From the NCBI GenBank assembly GCA_016771945.1, contig QZLF01000001.1, forward strand, positions 1,197,447 to 1,261,446: 64,000 bases of DNA. The letters are read 5' to 3'. Shown here one piece after another: positions 46,744 through 55,087 of the stretch. A model generated the notes under the pieces. The model was not told the DNA's origin. It searched no databases and saw only the letters and a program-made list of their open reading frames with translations. Numbering within the stretch: the first letter of the stretch is position 1; each line of letters begins with the position of its first letter. Origin of the DNA: Candidatus Leucobacter sulfamidivorax (GTDB taxonomy: Bacteria > Actinomycetota > Actinomycetes > Actinomycetales > Microbacteriaceae). The position numbers and the translations under genes were made by a program.

Positions 46744-48649
46744 GCGAATCGAGGGACCGCGCGATCTGGACGCGCTGACGCCCGAGCAGCTGAAGCGACT
46801 CGCGGCCGAGATCCGCGAATTCCTCATCGCGAACGTCTCCCGCACCGGCGGCCATCTCGGCCCAAATCTCGGCGTCGTCGAGCTCGCCATCGCGCTGCAC
46901 CGGGTGTTCGACTCGCCGCGCGATCCCATCGTCTGGGACACGGGGCATCAGAGCTACGTGCACAAGCTGCTCACCGGCCGGCAGGACTTCTCGGCGCTGC
47001 GCCAGGCCGGCGGCCTCGCGGGCTACCCGCAGCGGGCCGAGAGCGAGCACGACATCGTCGAGAGCTCCCACGCCTCGAGCTCGCTGAGCTGGGCCGACGG
47101 CATCTCCCGGGCCTTCGCCCGTACGGGTCAGCAGGATCGCCACGTCGTCGCCGTCGTCGGCGACGGCGCCCTCACCGGCGGTATGACCTGGGAGGCGCTC
47201 AACAACATCACCGACGACAACGACCGCAACCTCGTCATCGTGGTGAACGACAACGGGCGATCCTACGCGCCCACGATCGGCGGCATGGCGCGCTTCCTCA
47301 ACAGCGTGCGAGTGACGGGCGGGTACCGCGAGCTGCAGGAGGGGAGCGAGCGGCTGTTCGGCCGGCTCGGCACCCCGGGCCGCACCGTCTACCGGGCCGC
47401 GCGGGGCGCGATGCGGGGCCTCGTCAGCCGGGCGAGCGGCAACCAGGACCTCTACAGCAACCTCGACATCAAGTACGTGGGCCCCGTCGACGGGCACGAC
47501 CTCGAGGCCGTGGAGCACGCGCTGCGGCAGGCCAAGAGCTACGGCCGCCCGGCCCTCGTGCACGTGATCACGGAGAAGGGGCGCGGCTACGCGCCGGCCG
47601 AGAACGACGCGGCCGACCAGTTCCACACGATCGGCAAGATCGACCCGGACACCGGAGAGTCGATCGGCGAGGGCGGCGCGCCCAGCTTCACCGGCGTCTT
47701 CGGCGAGCGGGTGCTCGAGCTCGCGCGGGAGGACGAGCGCATCGTCGCGATCACCGCCGCGATGCTCGCCCCGACGGGTCTCGACGCCTTCGCCGCGGAG
47801 TTCCCGGACCGCGTCTACGACGTCGGCATCGCCGAGCAGCACGCCGTGACCTCCGCCGCGGGCCTCGCCTACGGCGGGCTGCACCCGGTGGTCGCGCTCT
47901 ACTCCACCTTCGTGAACCGCGCCTTCGACCAGCTGCTCATGGACGTCGCGCTGCACCGCGCCGGGGTCACCCTCGTCCTCGACCGCGCGGGCATCACGGG
48001 CCCCGACGGGGCGAGCCACAACGGGGTCTGGGATCTGGCGGTGCTGCAGGTCGTGCCCGGCATCCGCATCGCGGCGCCCCGGGACGAGGACTCGCTGCGG
48101 GAGCTGCTCGGCGAGGCCGTGACGGTGGACGACGGGCCCACGGTGCTGCGCTATCCGAAGGGGGCGGCCGGTGAGCCGCTGCCAGCGCTGCACCGCACCG
48201 ACGACGGGGTGGACGTGCTGCGCGCGTCGGCCGATCCCGCGGAGCCCGCTGCGGATGTGCTCTTCGTGGGGGTCGGGCCGATGAGCCGCGTGGCGATCGA
48301 GGCGGCCGAGATCCTGGCGGGCCAGGGGATCACCGCGACCGTGATCGATCCGCGCTGGGTGGTGCCCGTGGCCTCGTCCGTGGTCGGGATCGCCCGCTCG
48401 CACCGGCTGCTCATCAGCATCGAGGACGGGATCCGGGTCGGCGGCGTCGGCACGCGCATCAGGCAGGCGCTGCGCGACGCGGGCGTCGACACCGCCGTGA
48501 GCGAGCTCGGCACGCCCGACGAGTTCCCGCTGCACGCGAGCCGCGCCGAGCTGCTGGAGCAGGCCGGCCTCACCGCCGAGCGGATCGCGGCCGTCGTCGC
48601 GGAGCAGGTGCGGGGCGAGCGGATCCCCGTCGCCCGTCCGGAGAGCTAG
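46736..48649 (+). CDS. dxs: 1-deoxy-D-xylulose-5-phosphate synthase
   Basis: 637 aa. Thiamine-diphosphate enzyme that condenses pyruvate with glyceraldehyde 3-phosphate, first step of the MEP isoprenoid pathway. Motifs: SRTGGHLGPNLGVVELAIAL (His), GDGALTGGMTWEALNN (the GDG...N ThDP motif), YVGPVDGHDLEAV, DVGIAEQHAVTSAAG (catalytic Glu), DRAGITGPDGASHNG. Length fits. The ATG at 46736 has a leaderless -10; GTG one codon earlier is the alternative start. Confidence 0.96.
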   Translation: MLERIEGPRDLDALTPEQLKRLAAEIREFLIANVSRTGGHLGPNLGVVELAIALHRVFDSPRDPIVWDTGHQSYVHKLLTGRQDFSALRQAGGLAGYPQRAESEHDIVESSHASSSLSWADGISRAFARTGQQDRHVVAVVGDGALTGGMTWEALNNITDDNDRNLVIVVNDNGRSYAPTIGGMARFLNSVRVTGGYRELQEGSERLFGRLGTPGRTVYRAARGAMRGLVSRASGNQDLYSNLDIKYVGPVDGHDLEAVEHALRQAKSYGRPALVHVITEKGRGYAPAENDAADQFHTIGKIDPDTGESIGEGGAPSFTGVFGERVLELAREDERIVAITAAMLAPTGLDAFAAEFPDRVYDVGIAEQHAVTSAAGLAYGGLHPVVALYSTFVNRAFDQLLMDVALHRAGVTLVLDRAGITGPDGASHNGVWDLAVLQVVPGIRIAAPRDEDSLRELLGEAVTVDDGPTVLRYPKGAAGEPLPALHRTDDGVDVLRASADPAEPAADVLFVGVGPMSRVAIEAAEILAGQGITATVIDPRWVVPVASSVVGIARSHRLLISIEDGIRVGGVGTRIRQALRDAGVDTAVSELGTPDEFPLHASRAELLEQAGLTAERIAAVVAEQVRGERIPVARPES

Positions 48650-48687
48650 GCAGCCGGGCCGCCCGCGCTTCCGCGTCCTGCTCTCCG

Positions 48688-48755
48688 CGCAGGCTCATGA
48701 GCCCGGCTCATGAGCGCAGGTTCACGAGCGCGGGTTCACCAGCCCGGACTCGTAG
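48688..48755. repeat. 13-14-bp tandem repeat at the 3' end of the response regulator gene
   Basis: Five units, CGCAGGCTCATGAG, CCCGGCTCATGAG, CGCAGGTTCACGAG, CGCGGGTTCACCAG and CCCGGACTCGTAG, run across the stop codon of the regulator. The last codons of the protein and its 3' flank are thus copies of one unit. Confidence 0.7.
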
Positions 48756-49399
48756 GCCGCGACCACGATCTGCGTGCGGTCGCGCAGGCCCAGCTTGGCG
48801 AGCGTGCGCGAGACGTGGCTCTTCACGGTCTGCTCGGAGAGGAAGAGCGCCTCCGCGATCTCGGCGTTCGAGGCGCCCGTGGCCACGAGCCTCACGACCT
48901 CGAGCTCGCGCTCGGTGAGCTGCGAGAGCGCGGCCCCGGAGCGGCGCGCGGGCCGGGAGGCGTAGTCGGCGATGAGCCGCCGCGTGACCGAGGGCGCCAG
49001 CAGCGCTTCTCCCGCGGCCACCACCCGCACCGCGGCGACGAGGTCCTCGGCCGTGGCGTCCTTGAGCAGGAAGCCGCTGGCACCGGCCCGCAGCGCCGAG
49101 AAGACGTACTCGTCGGCGTCGAAGGTCGTGAGCATGATGACGCGGGGAGGCGTGCCGGGCATCGCATGGATGGCGCGGGTGGCGTCCAGTCCGTTCGTGT
49201 TCGGCATGCGGATGTCCATGAGCACGACGTCGGGGCGGGACCGGCGCACGAGCTCGACGGCCTCGCTCCCGTCGGCGGCGCTGCCGACGACCTCGATCCC
49301 CGGCTGCGCGTCGAGCAGGGCGGCGAAGCCCTGTCGCACCATGGCCTGGTCGTCGACGATGGCGACGCGGATGGCGGGCGCGGATTCCGGTGCCGTCAT
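48722..49399 (-). CDS. NarL/LuxR-family response regulator
   Basis: 225 aa. Receiver domain (1-120) with the acidic pair in VAIVDDQAMVRQG, the phospho-acceptor Asp in VVLMDIRMPN, Thr in VIMLTTFD and Lys in GFLLKDA. The C-terminal LuxR helix-turn-helix is LTERELEVVRLVATGASNAEIAEALFLSEQTVKSHV. Partner of the divergent histidine kinase at 49544. ATG at 49399 is set by a TATCAT -10 7 nt upstream; an upstream in-frame start at 49438 would include that promoter. Confidence 0.93.
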   Translation of the reverse strand: MTAPESAPAIRVAIVDDQAMVRQGFAALLDAQPGIEVVGSAADGSEAVELVRRSRPDVVLMDIRMPNTNGLDATRAIHAMPGTPPRVIMLTTFDADEYVFSALRAGASGFLLKDATAEDLVAAVRVVAAGEALLAPSVTRRLIADYASRPARRSGAALSQLTERELEVVRLVATGASNAEIAEALFLSEQTVKSHVSRTLAKLGLRDRTQIVVAAYESGLVNPRS

Positions 49400-49406
49400 G
49401 CACCCG

Positions 49407-49412
49407 ATGATA
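49407..49412 (-). promoter_or_regulatory. -10 box of leaderless promoter for the response regulator
   Basis: Minus-strand TATCAT ends 7 nt before the ATG at 49399. The kinase gene is transcribed the other way from the same 144-bp gap. Confidence 0.5.
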
Positions 49413-49543
49413 GCGGCGAGCGGAGCGGCGGTCGTCACTCCGCGGAGTGAGACCGGAATCGCTCTCGCGGGTGATGCCCGTGCCGGAGACGGCCGCCTAC
49501 GGTGGGGCGATAGCCGGAGCCCGCCGAATGAGGAGAGACTGAC

Positions 49544-51529
49544 ATGGTGACCACGATTCCCGAGCCGCCCGCGGGCGAGGCGCCCCGTCCCGGCCTCGCG
49601 CGCCGCCTCGGCCTCACCCGTCTCGGCGCCGACCTCGCCTTCGTGCTGCCCGGCTTCTTCGTCTCGCTCTTCGCCTTCGTGCTGCTGGTGCCGCTGTTCG
49701 CGGTCTCCGTCGGCACCCTCGTCATCTGGATCGGGGCGCTGCTGCTGCCGCTGACGCTCTTCATCGCCTCCGGCTTCGCCGAGCTGTCGCGACGGCGCCT
49801 GCGCGGCTGGGGCGCGTCACTGCCCGAGGCGCGCTACCGCCGGCGGGGCCCGGGGCTCACCGGGCTGTGGCGCTGGGTCGCCGACCCGCGGCGCTGGCTC
49901 GACCTCGTCTTCGAGACCGTCGTGGCGTTCCCGCTGCACGTCTTCACCTTCGCGGTGTCGGTGACCTGGATCGCCGGAGCGACGGGAGGGCTGACCTGGT
50001 GGGCCTGGGCGTTCCACCTGCCGATCCCGGATGACGAGCCCATGTGGCCGGGGGAGATCCTCGAGGCGCTCACCGGCGGGGCGGCGCCCGACGCACTGAC
50101 GCACTCGTTCGCCTTCGAATCGGCGTTCTACCTCGTCTGCGGCCTCGCCTTCCTGCTCACCCTGCCGCTCATCATGCGGCTGCTGGCCAGCCTCGACGCC
50201 GCGGTGACGGCCGCGGCGCTCGGCGGCGGCGGAGGTGGCCTCGGCGGTGCCGAGCACGACGACCGCCCCTCAGCGGGGGCGGCCCCCTCGGAGCCCTTCG
50301 CAGCGCCGTTCACCGCGACGGCTCCCGCTCCGGCGCAGGGCTCCGACCCGGCGGACCCCGCCGCGACGACCGCGATCCCGACCCCCTCCGCCGAAGGGTG
50401 GGGCTGGATCGTCGCCGGCTTCACCGCCGTGGCGGCGATCGCGATCGGCTGGCCCGTGCTGGCCGCCGTCTCGGGCGTGCACGTGGCGCTGGCCATGCTG
50501 GTCGTCGTCGCCCAGGCCGCGGGCCTGATCCTCGCCCTGCGGCTGCCCGCCGTCGGCATCGCGCTCGCCGCGCTCGCCCCCGCGGCGGCCGGCCTGCTCG
50601 CCTCGAACCTCTCGACGGCCTGGCCGTGGCCGGTGACCATGCTGATCGTGCAGGCCGTCCTCGTCCTCATCGTGGCCCTTCGCCGCCCGTGGCCGTGGGT
50701 GCTCACCGCCTGGGCGCTGCCCCAGCTCGCGGTGCTCGTCGTCGCGATCAGGGTCGACCTGAACGATGCGATCCCGAACCTCGTCGTGTGCGCCTCGATC
50801 TCCGCGGGGGTCGGCGCGATCGGCGCGATTCTGCGCCTGTGGCTGCTCAGCCGGGGCGCGCTGCGGGTCGAGCGGAGCACGAGCGCCGAGCTCGACGCGC
50901 GCCGGCGCGAGCTCGCCGAGCGCAATCGCATCGCGCAGGAGCTGCACGACGTGGTCGCCCACAGCATGTCGGTGATCAGCGTGCAGGCGACGACGGCGAA
51001 GTACCGCCTGGAAGGCGTGGGCGACGAGGCCGCGGGCGAGTTCGAGTCGATCGCCGAGTCGTCGCGCCAGGCGCTCGCCGAGATGCGCGGGCTGCTCGCC
51101 GTGCTGCGCACCGAGGACGGCGAGGCCGAGCTGGGACCCCGCCCCGGGCTCGGCGACATCCCGGGCCTCGTCGAGGCGACGCGGCGCTCGGGGGCGAGCA
51201 TCGAATGGGCGGGCGAGACGGCGTCGGCGAGCGCGCCGCCCGCGACCGCGCTCACCGCCTACCGCATCGTGCAGGAGGCGCTGAGCAACGCGGTGCGCCA
51301 TGCGCCGGGATCGGCGATCCGCGTCGCGGTCCGGGCAGGGGAGGAGGGCCTCGAGATCGAGGTCGTCAACGGCCCCTCGGCGGGCGACGCGGAGGGTGAT
51401 CCCGCACCCGGTGCCGGGCTCGGGCTCGCCGGGATAGCGGATCGCGCGGCGGCCCTCGGCGGCGCGGTCGAGGCCGCGCCGACGGGAGACGGCGGCTTCC
51501 GGCTGCGCGCGATCCTGCCCCTCGGGTGA
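49544..51529 (+). CDS. Histidine kinase with Sensor domain and a second multi-helix membrane module
   Basis: 661 aa. Residues about 20-220 look like the PF13796-type Sensor module (LGADLAFVLPGFFVSLFAFV and several further helices). A low-complexity Gly/Ala/Pro linker (about 225-285) is followed by a second block of about five helices (290-435). HisKA_3 dimerisation follows with the phospho-acceptor His468 in ELHDVVAHSMSV, then the HATPase domain (AYRIVQEALSNAVRHAPGS, GLGLAGIADRA). ATG follows GAGGAGAGACTGAC. It signals to the divergent NarL-type regulator; the stimulus is unknown, membrane or cell-envelope state is an inference. Confidence 0.88.
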   Translation: MVTTIPEPPAGEAPRPGLARRLGLTRLGADLAFVLPGFFVSLFAFVLLVPLFAVSVGTLVIWIGALLLPLTLFIASGFAELSRRRLRGWGASLPEARYRRRGPGLTGLWRWVADPRRWLDLVFETVVAFPLHVFTFAVSVTWIAGATGGLTWWAWAFHLPIPDDEPMWPGEILEALTGGAAPDALTHSFAFESAFYLVCGLAFLLTLPLIMRLLASLDAAVTAAALGGGGGGLGGAEHDDRPSAGAAPSEPFAAPFTATAPAPAQGSDPADPAATTAIPTPSAEGWGWIVAGFTAVAAIAIGWPVLAAVSGVHVALAMLVVVAQAAGLILALRLPAVGIALAALAPAAAGLLASNLSTAWPWPVTMLIVQAVLVLIVALRRPWPWVLTAWALPQLAVLVVAIRVDLNDAIPNLVVCASISAGVGAIGAILRLWLLSRGALRVERSTSAELDARRRELAERNRIAQELHDVVAHSMSVISVQATTAKYRLEGVGDEAAGEFESIAESSRQALAEMRGLLAVLRTEDGEAELGPRPGLGDIPGLVEATRRSGASIEWAGETASASAPPATALTAYRIVQEALSNAVRHAPGSAIRVAVRAGEEGLEIEVVNGPSAGDAEGDPAPGAGLGLAGIADRAAALGGAVEAAPTGDGGFRLRAILPLG

Positions 51530-51538
51530 ATCATCCCG

Positions 51539-51599
51539 CGCAAGGGGACGCATTCTGCTGTCCCGGCAGTGCCCGGACGACCGAATGCGTCCCCTTGCG
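51539..51599. terminator. Long 17-bp-stem palindrome between convergent genes
   Basis: CGCAAGGGGACGCATTC and GAATGCGTCCCCTTGCG are perfect inverted repeats separated by 27 nt. Placed between the kinase and fadB 3' ends, it would terminate both. Stem and spacing also resemble a dispersed intergenic palindrome; only one copy was seen here. Confidence 0.65.
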
Positions 51600-51614
51600 G
51601 CGAGCCTCGCCGGC

Positions 51615-53765
51615 TCAGCGACCGCCGGCGATCGGCGGGTTGTGGAACTTCGCCCCGAAGACGCGCTCGCTCGCGCCCACCCGGTCGAGGTAGGGCGTCG
51701 CGCCGCCGGCCTGGAACGGCCAGCCCGCGCCGAGGATGAGGCAGAGGTCGATGTCCTCGGCGGCGGCGACCACGCCGCCTCCATCAGCGGCGCCGTCGAG
51801 CATGATCCTGATCTCCTGCGCGAGCTCGTCCTCCACGCGGCGCAGGATCTCCTCGCCGGAGACCGGCGACTTGCCGAAGCTCAGCGCCTTCTTCGCCTCG
51901 CGCGAGAGGTCCTCGACCTTGCCGGCCTTGTTCTTCGCGAGCGGCTGCTCGAGCTCGGCGGCCGCGTGGAGGTTCGGCGAGGCGTAGAAGCGATCGGGGA
52001 ACGCCGCGACCATCGTGTCCTGCACGTGGGCGGCGACCTTCCACCCCACCAGGTCGATGAGCTCGAAGGGCCCCATCGGCAGCCCGATCGGGTCGAGCGC
52101 GTGCTCCACGACCGGCATCGGGGTGCCCTCGTCGAGGGCGCGGGCGGCCTCGCCCATCACCTTCGCCAGCAGGCGGTTCACGACGAAGCCCGGGCGATCC
52201 GCGGTGATGACGGCGGTCTTGCCGAGCTTCTTCGCGACCTCCATCGCCGTGGCGAGGGTGGCCTCGTCCGTGGTCGGCACCTTGACGACCTCGATGAGCG
52301 GCATCACCGCGACGGGGTTGAAGAAGTGGAAGCCGACGAGGCGCTCGGGGTGGGCGAGCTTCGCGCCGATCTGCTCGACCGAGAGCGAGGAGGTGTTGGT
52401 GGCGATCACGGCCTCGGGCGAGACGATCGGCTCGATCTCGGCGAAGACCTGCTGCTTCACCGAGAGCTCCTCGAACACGGCCTCGATGACCCAGTCGCAG
52501 TCCGCGTAGAGCGACTTGTCGGTCGTGCCGCTGACGAGCGCCTTGATCTGGTTCGCATCGTCCTGCGTGAGACGCCCCTTCTCGAGCATCTTGTCGACCT
52601 CGCCGTAGATGTAGGCGATGCCCTTGTCGACTCTGGCCTGGTCGAGGTCGGTGATCAGCACCGGCACGCGCAGCTTGCGGGCGAAGAGCAGCGCGAACTG
52701 CCCGGCCATGAGGCCCGCGCCGATGACGCCGACCTTCTGGATCTTGCGCGCGAGCTCCTTGGGGGGCGCGCCCGCGGGGCGCTTCGCGCGCTTCTGCACG
52801 AGGTCGAAGGCGTAGATCGAGGCGTGGAACTGGTCGCCCGAGATGAGCTCGGTGAGGGCGTCGTCCTCGCGCTCGAAGCCGCGCGCCACGTCGCCGTCCT
52901 TCGCCGCGTTCAGCAGATCGAGGGCGATGTAGGGGGACTTCGCCGCGGTGCCGATGCGGCTGCGCAGGGTGTCGCGGGCGATCTTGATCGCGGCCGGCCA
53001 CTTGGTGAGCCGCTCGATCTTGCCCGGGACGTGCGGACGCTCGACCTTCACCGCGCCGCTCAGCACGCCGTCGGCCCAGCGCACGGACTCCTCGAGGAAG
53101 CGGGCCGAGCCGAACATGACGTCGAAGAGGCCGGCGTCGAGCGCCTGCTTCGGCTTCAGCACCCGGTTGTTCTTCAGCGGGTTCGAGACGATGATCTCGA
53201 GCGCCTGCTCGATGCCCACGAGATTGGGGACGAGCGTCGCGCCGCCCCAGCCGGGGATGAGGCCCAGGAAGACCTCGGGGAAGGCGAGCGCCGCGGCGGA
53301 TGAGTCGAGCGTGCGGTAGTCGCAGTTCAGCGCGACCTCCATCGCGCCGCCGAGTGCCAGCCCGTTCACGAAGGCGAAGGAGGGCACGCCCATCGCGCCG
53401 AGCTTGCCGAGCACGAAGTGGCCGTACTGGGCGATGAGGCGCGCGTTCTCGCGGTTGGCGAGCGTCGAGACCTTCGAGAGGTCGGCGCCCGCGGCGAAGA
53501 TGAACGGCTTGCCCGTGACCGCGACGGCGCGGATCTCGCCCGTGGCGGCGCGTTCCCGCTGCGCGTCGATCGCCCGGTTCAGGCTCTCGAGGCTGCGGGG
53601 TCCCAGGGTGTTGGGACGGGTGTGGTCCTGGCCGTTGTCGAGGGTGATGAGCGCGAGGAGGCCGCCGGAGGGGAGCTTCACGTCGCGCACGTGGGCCTCG
53701 GTGACGACCTCGCCCTCGGCCGCCGCGAGCAGCGGGGTGAAATCGATGGTGCTGTAGTCGGTCAT
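51615..53765 (-). CDS. fadB: Fatty acid oxidation multifunctional enzyme (enoyl-CoA hydratase/3-hydroxyacyl-CoA dehydrogenase)
   Basis: 716 aa. The N-terminal crotonase domain (about 1-270) has FAAGADLSKVS (oxyanion hole), GLALGGAMEVAL and LGLIPGWGGA. The NAD-binding HAD domain has KVGVIGAGLMAGQFALLFA, then ATNTSSLSV and VGFHFFNPVAVMPLIEVV. Two C-terminal HAD helical domains end the protein (DRPGFVVNRLL, GLPMGPFELIDLVGW). It hydrates enoyl-CoA and oxidises 3-hydroxyacyl-CoA. ATG lies 5 bp after the thiolase stop; the pair forms a beta-oxidation operon. Confidence 0.95.
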   Translation of the reverse strand: MTDYSTIDFTPLLAAAEGEVVTEAHVRDVKLPSGGLLALITLDNGQDHTRPNTLGPRSLESLNRAIDAQRERAATGEIRAVAVTGKPFIFAAGADLSKVSTLANRENARLIAQYGHFVLGKLGAMGVPSFAFVNGLALGGAMEVALNCDYRTLDSSAAALAFPEVFLGLIPGWGGATLVPNLVGIEQALEIIVSNPLKNNRVLKPKQALDAGLFDVMFGSARFLEESVRWADGVLSGAVKVERPHVPGKIERLTKWPAAIKIARDTLRSRIGTAAKSPYIALDLLNAAKDGDVARGFEREDDALTELISGDQFHASIYAFDLVQKRAKRPAGAPPKELARKIQKVGVIGAGLMAGQFALLFARKLRVPVLITDLDQARVDKGIAYIYGEVDKMLEKGRLTQDDANQIKALVSGTTDKSLYADCDWVIEAVFEELSVKQQVFAEIEPIVSPEAVIATNTSSLSVEQIGAKLAHPERLVGFHFFNPVAVMPLIEVVKVPTTDEATLATAMEVAKKLGKTAVITADRPGFVVNRLLAKVMGEAARALDEGTPMPVVEHALDPIGLPMGPFELIDLVGWKVAAHVQDTMVAAFPDRFYASPNLHAAAELEQPLAKNKAGKVEDLSREAKKALSFGKSPVSGEEILRRVEDELAQEIRIMLDGAADGGGVVAAAEDIDLCLILGAGWPFQAGGATPYLDRVGASERVFGAKFHNPPIAGGR

Positions 53766-53770
53766 GGTCC

Positions 53771-54967
53771 TTACTTCCCCTTCTTGCCGTCGAAGTGGGG
53801 GTTCTCCCAGATGACGGATCCGCCCTGGCCGAGGCCCACGCACATCGCGGTGAGGCCGTAGCGCACATCGGGCCGCTGTTCGAACTGCCGCGCGAGCTGC
53901 GTCATGAGCCGCACGCCGGAGGCGGCGAGCGGATGACCGAGGGCGATGGCGCCGCCCCACGGGTTCACGCGGGGGTCGTCGTCGGCGATGCCGAAGTGGT
54001 CGGTGAACGAGAGCACCTGCACGGCGAAGGCCTCGTTGAGCTCGAACAGGCCGATGTCGTCGATCGTGAGGCCGGCGCGCTTCAGCGCCTTCTCCGTCGA
54101 GGGCACCGGGCCGAGTCCCATCACCTCGGGCTGCACGCCAGCGAAGGCGAAGCCGAGCATGCGCATCTTCGCGGTGAGACCCAGTTCCGCCGCCGTGTCG
54201 GCGCCGGCGAGCACCGACATGGTCGCGCCGTCCGTGAGGGGGGAGGCGTTGCCGGCGGTGACGCGGCCGTGGGGCCGGAAGGGCGTGCGCAGCGTGGCGA
54301 GGCCCTCCATGGTGGTCTCCGGGCGACGGCCCTCGTCCTCGGTGGCGAGCCCCCAGCCGGTCTCGCTGCGCGTCGCGACGGGGACCAGGTCGGCCTGGAT
54401 GTCGCCGCGGTCGTAGGCGGCCTGCACCTTCTGCTGGCTCAGCATGCCGAAGCGATCGGCGCGCTCCTTGGTGAGGTGCGGGAAGCGGTCGTGGAGGCGC
54501 TCGGCCGTGATGCCCATGTTCAGGGCGTCCGGGCTCACGAGGCGCTCGGCGACGAAGCGGGGATTGGGATCGGCATCGCTGCCGCCGATCGGGTGGCGGC
54601 CCATGTGCTCGACCCCGCCCGCGATCGCGATGTCGTACTGGCCCGCGCCGATGGCGGCGCCCATGAGGGAGGCGGTCGTCATCGCCCCGGCGCACATGCG
54701 GTCGAGCGCGAAGCCCGGAACGGTGATCGGCAGGCCGGCGAGCAGCGCCACCGTGCGACCGAGTGTCAAACCCTGGTCGCCCTGCTGCGTGGTCGCCGCG
54801 ATGCCCACGTCGTCGACCCGGTCGAGCGGCAGCTGCGGGTTGCGCTCGAGCAGGCCCTGCAGCGCCTTGACCGCGAGATCATCGGCCCGCGTGCCCCAGT
54901 ACATGCCCTTTTCGCCTGCGCGTCCGAACGGGGTGCGCACCCCGTCGACGAACACGACCTCTCTCAT
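53771..54967 (-). CDS. fadA: Acetyl-CoA C-acyltransferase (thiolase)
   Basis: 398 aa. Cleaves 3-ketoacyl-CoA. Nucleophilic Cys in LDRMCAGAMTT (about 90), His in GGAIALGHPLAASG and second Cys in AMCVGLGQGG, Asn-Glu in ELNEAFAVQ; the set fits thiolase. First gene of the fadA-fadB operon. ATG at 54967 gives MREVVFVDGVRTPFG; GTG at 54976, three codons earlier, has GGAGG 4 nt upstream and is an alternative start. Confidence 0.94.
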   Translation of the reverse strand: MREVVFVDGVRTPFGRAGEKGMYWGTRADDLAVKALQGLLERNPQLPLDRVDDVGIAATTQQGDQGLTLGRTVALLAGLPITVPGFALDRMCAGAMTTASLMGAAIGAGQYDIAIAGGVEHMGRHPIGGSDADPNPRFVAERLVSPDALNMGITAERLHDRFPHLTKERADRFGMLSQQKVQAAYDRGDIQADLVPVATRSETGWGLATEDEGRRPETTMEGLATLRTPFRPHGRVTAGNASPLTDGATMSVLAGADTAAELGLTAKMRMLGFAFAGVQPEVMGLGPVPSTEKALKRAGLTIDDIGLFELNEAFAVQVLSFTDHFGIADDDPRVNPWGGAIALGHPLAASGVRLMTQLARQFEQRPDVRYGLTAMCVGLGQGGSVIWENPHFDGKKGK

Positions 54968-55012
54968 TGCCCCCACGGTGCCTCCAGTGCCTCATGTGTC
55001 TGCGTGGTACCC

Positions 55013-55041
55013 ATAATAGGACTGAGTCTCAGGGTTGTGAA
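55013..55041 (-). promoter_or_regulatory. fadAB promoter with palindromic operator
   Basis: On the minus strand TTCACA (55041-55036), a 17-bp spacer and TATTAT (55018-55013) form a good promoter with a leader of about 40 nt. The spacer contains the perfect palindrome CTGAG-A-CTCAG (55022-55032), placed where a repressor would block polymerase. Confidence 0.6.
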
Positions 55042-55087
55042 GAGCGATGGGGAATCGCTGCCGGGAAGCCGCGGGGCGTCCCTCGTG

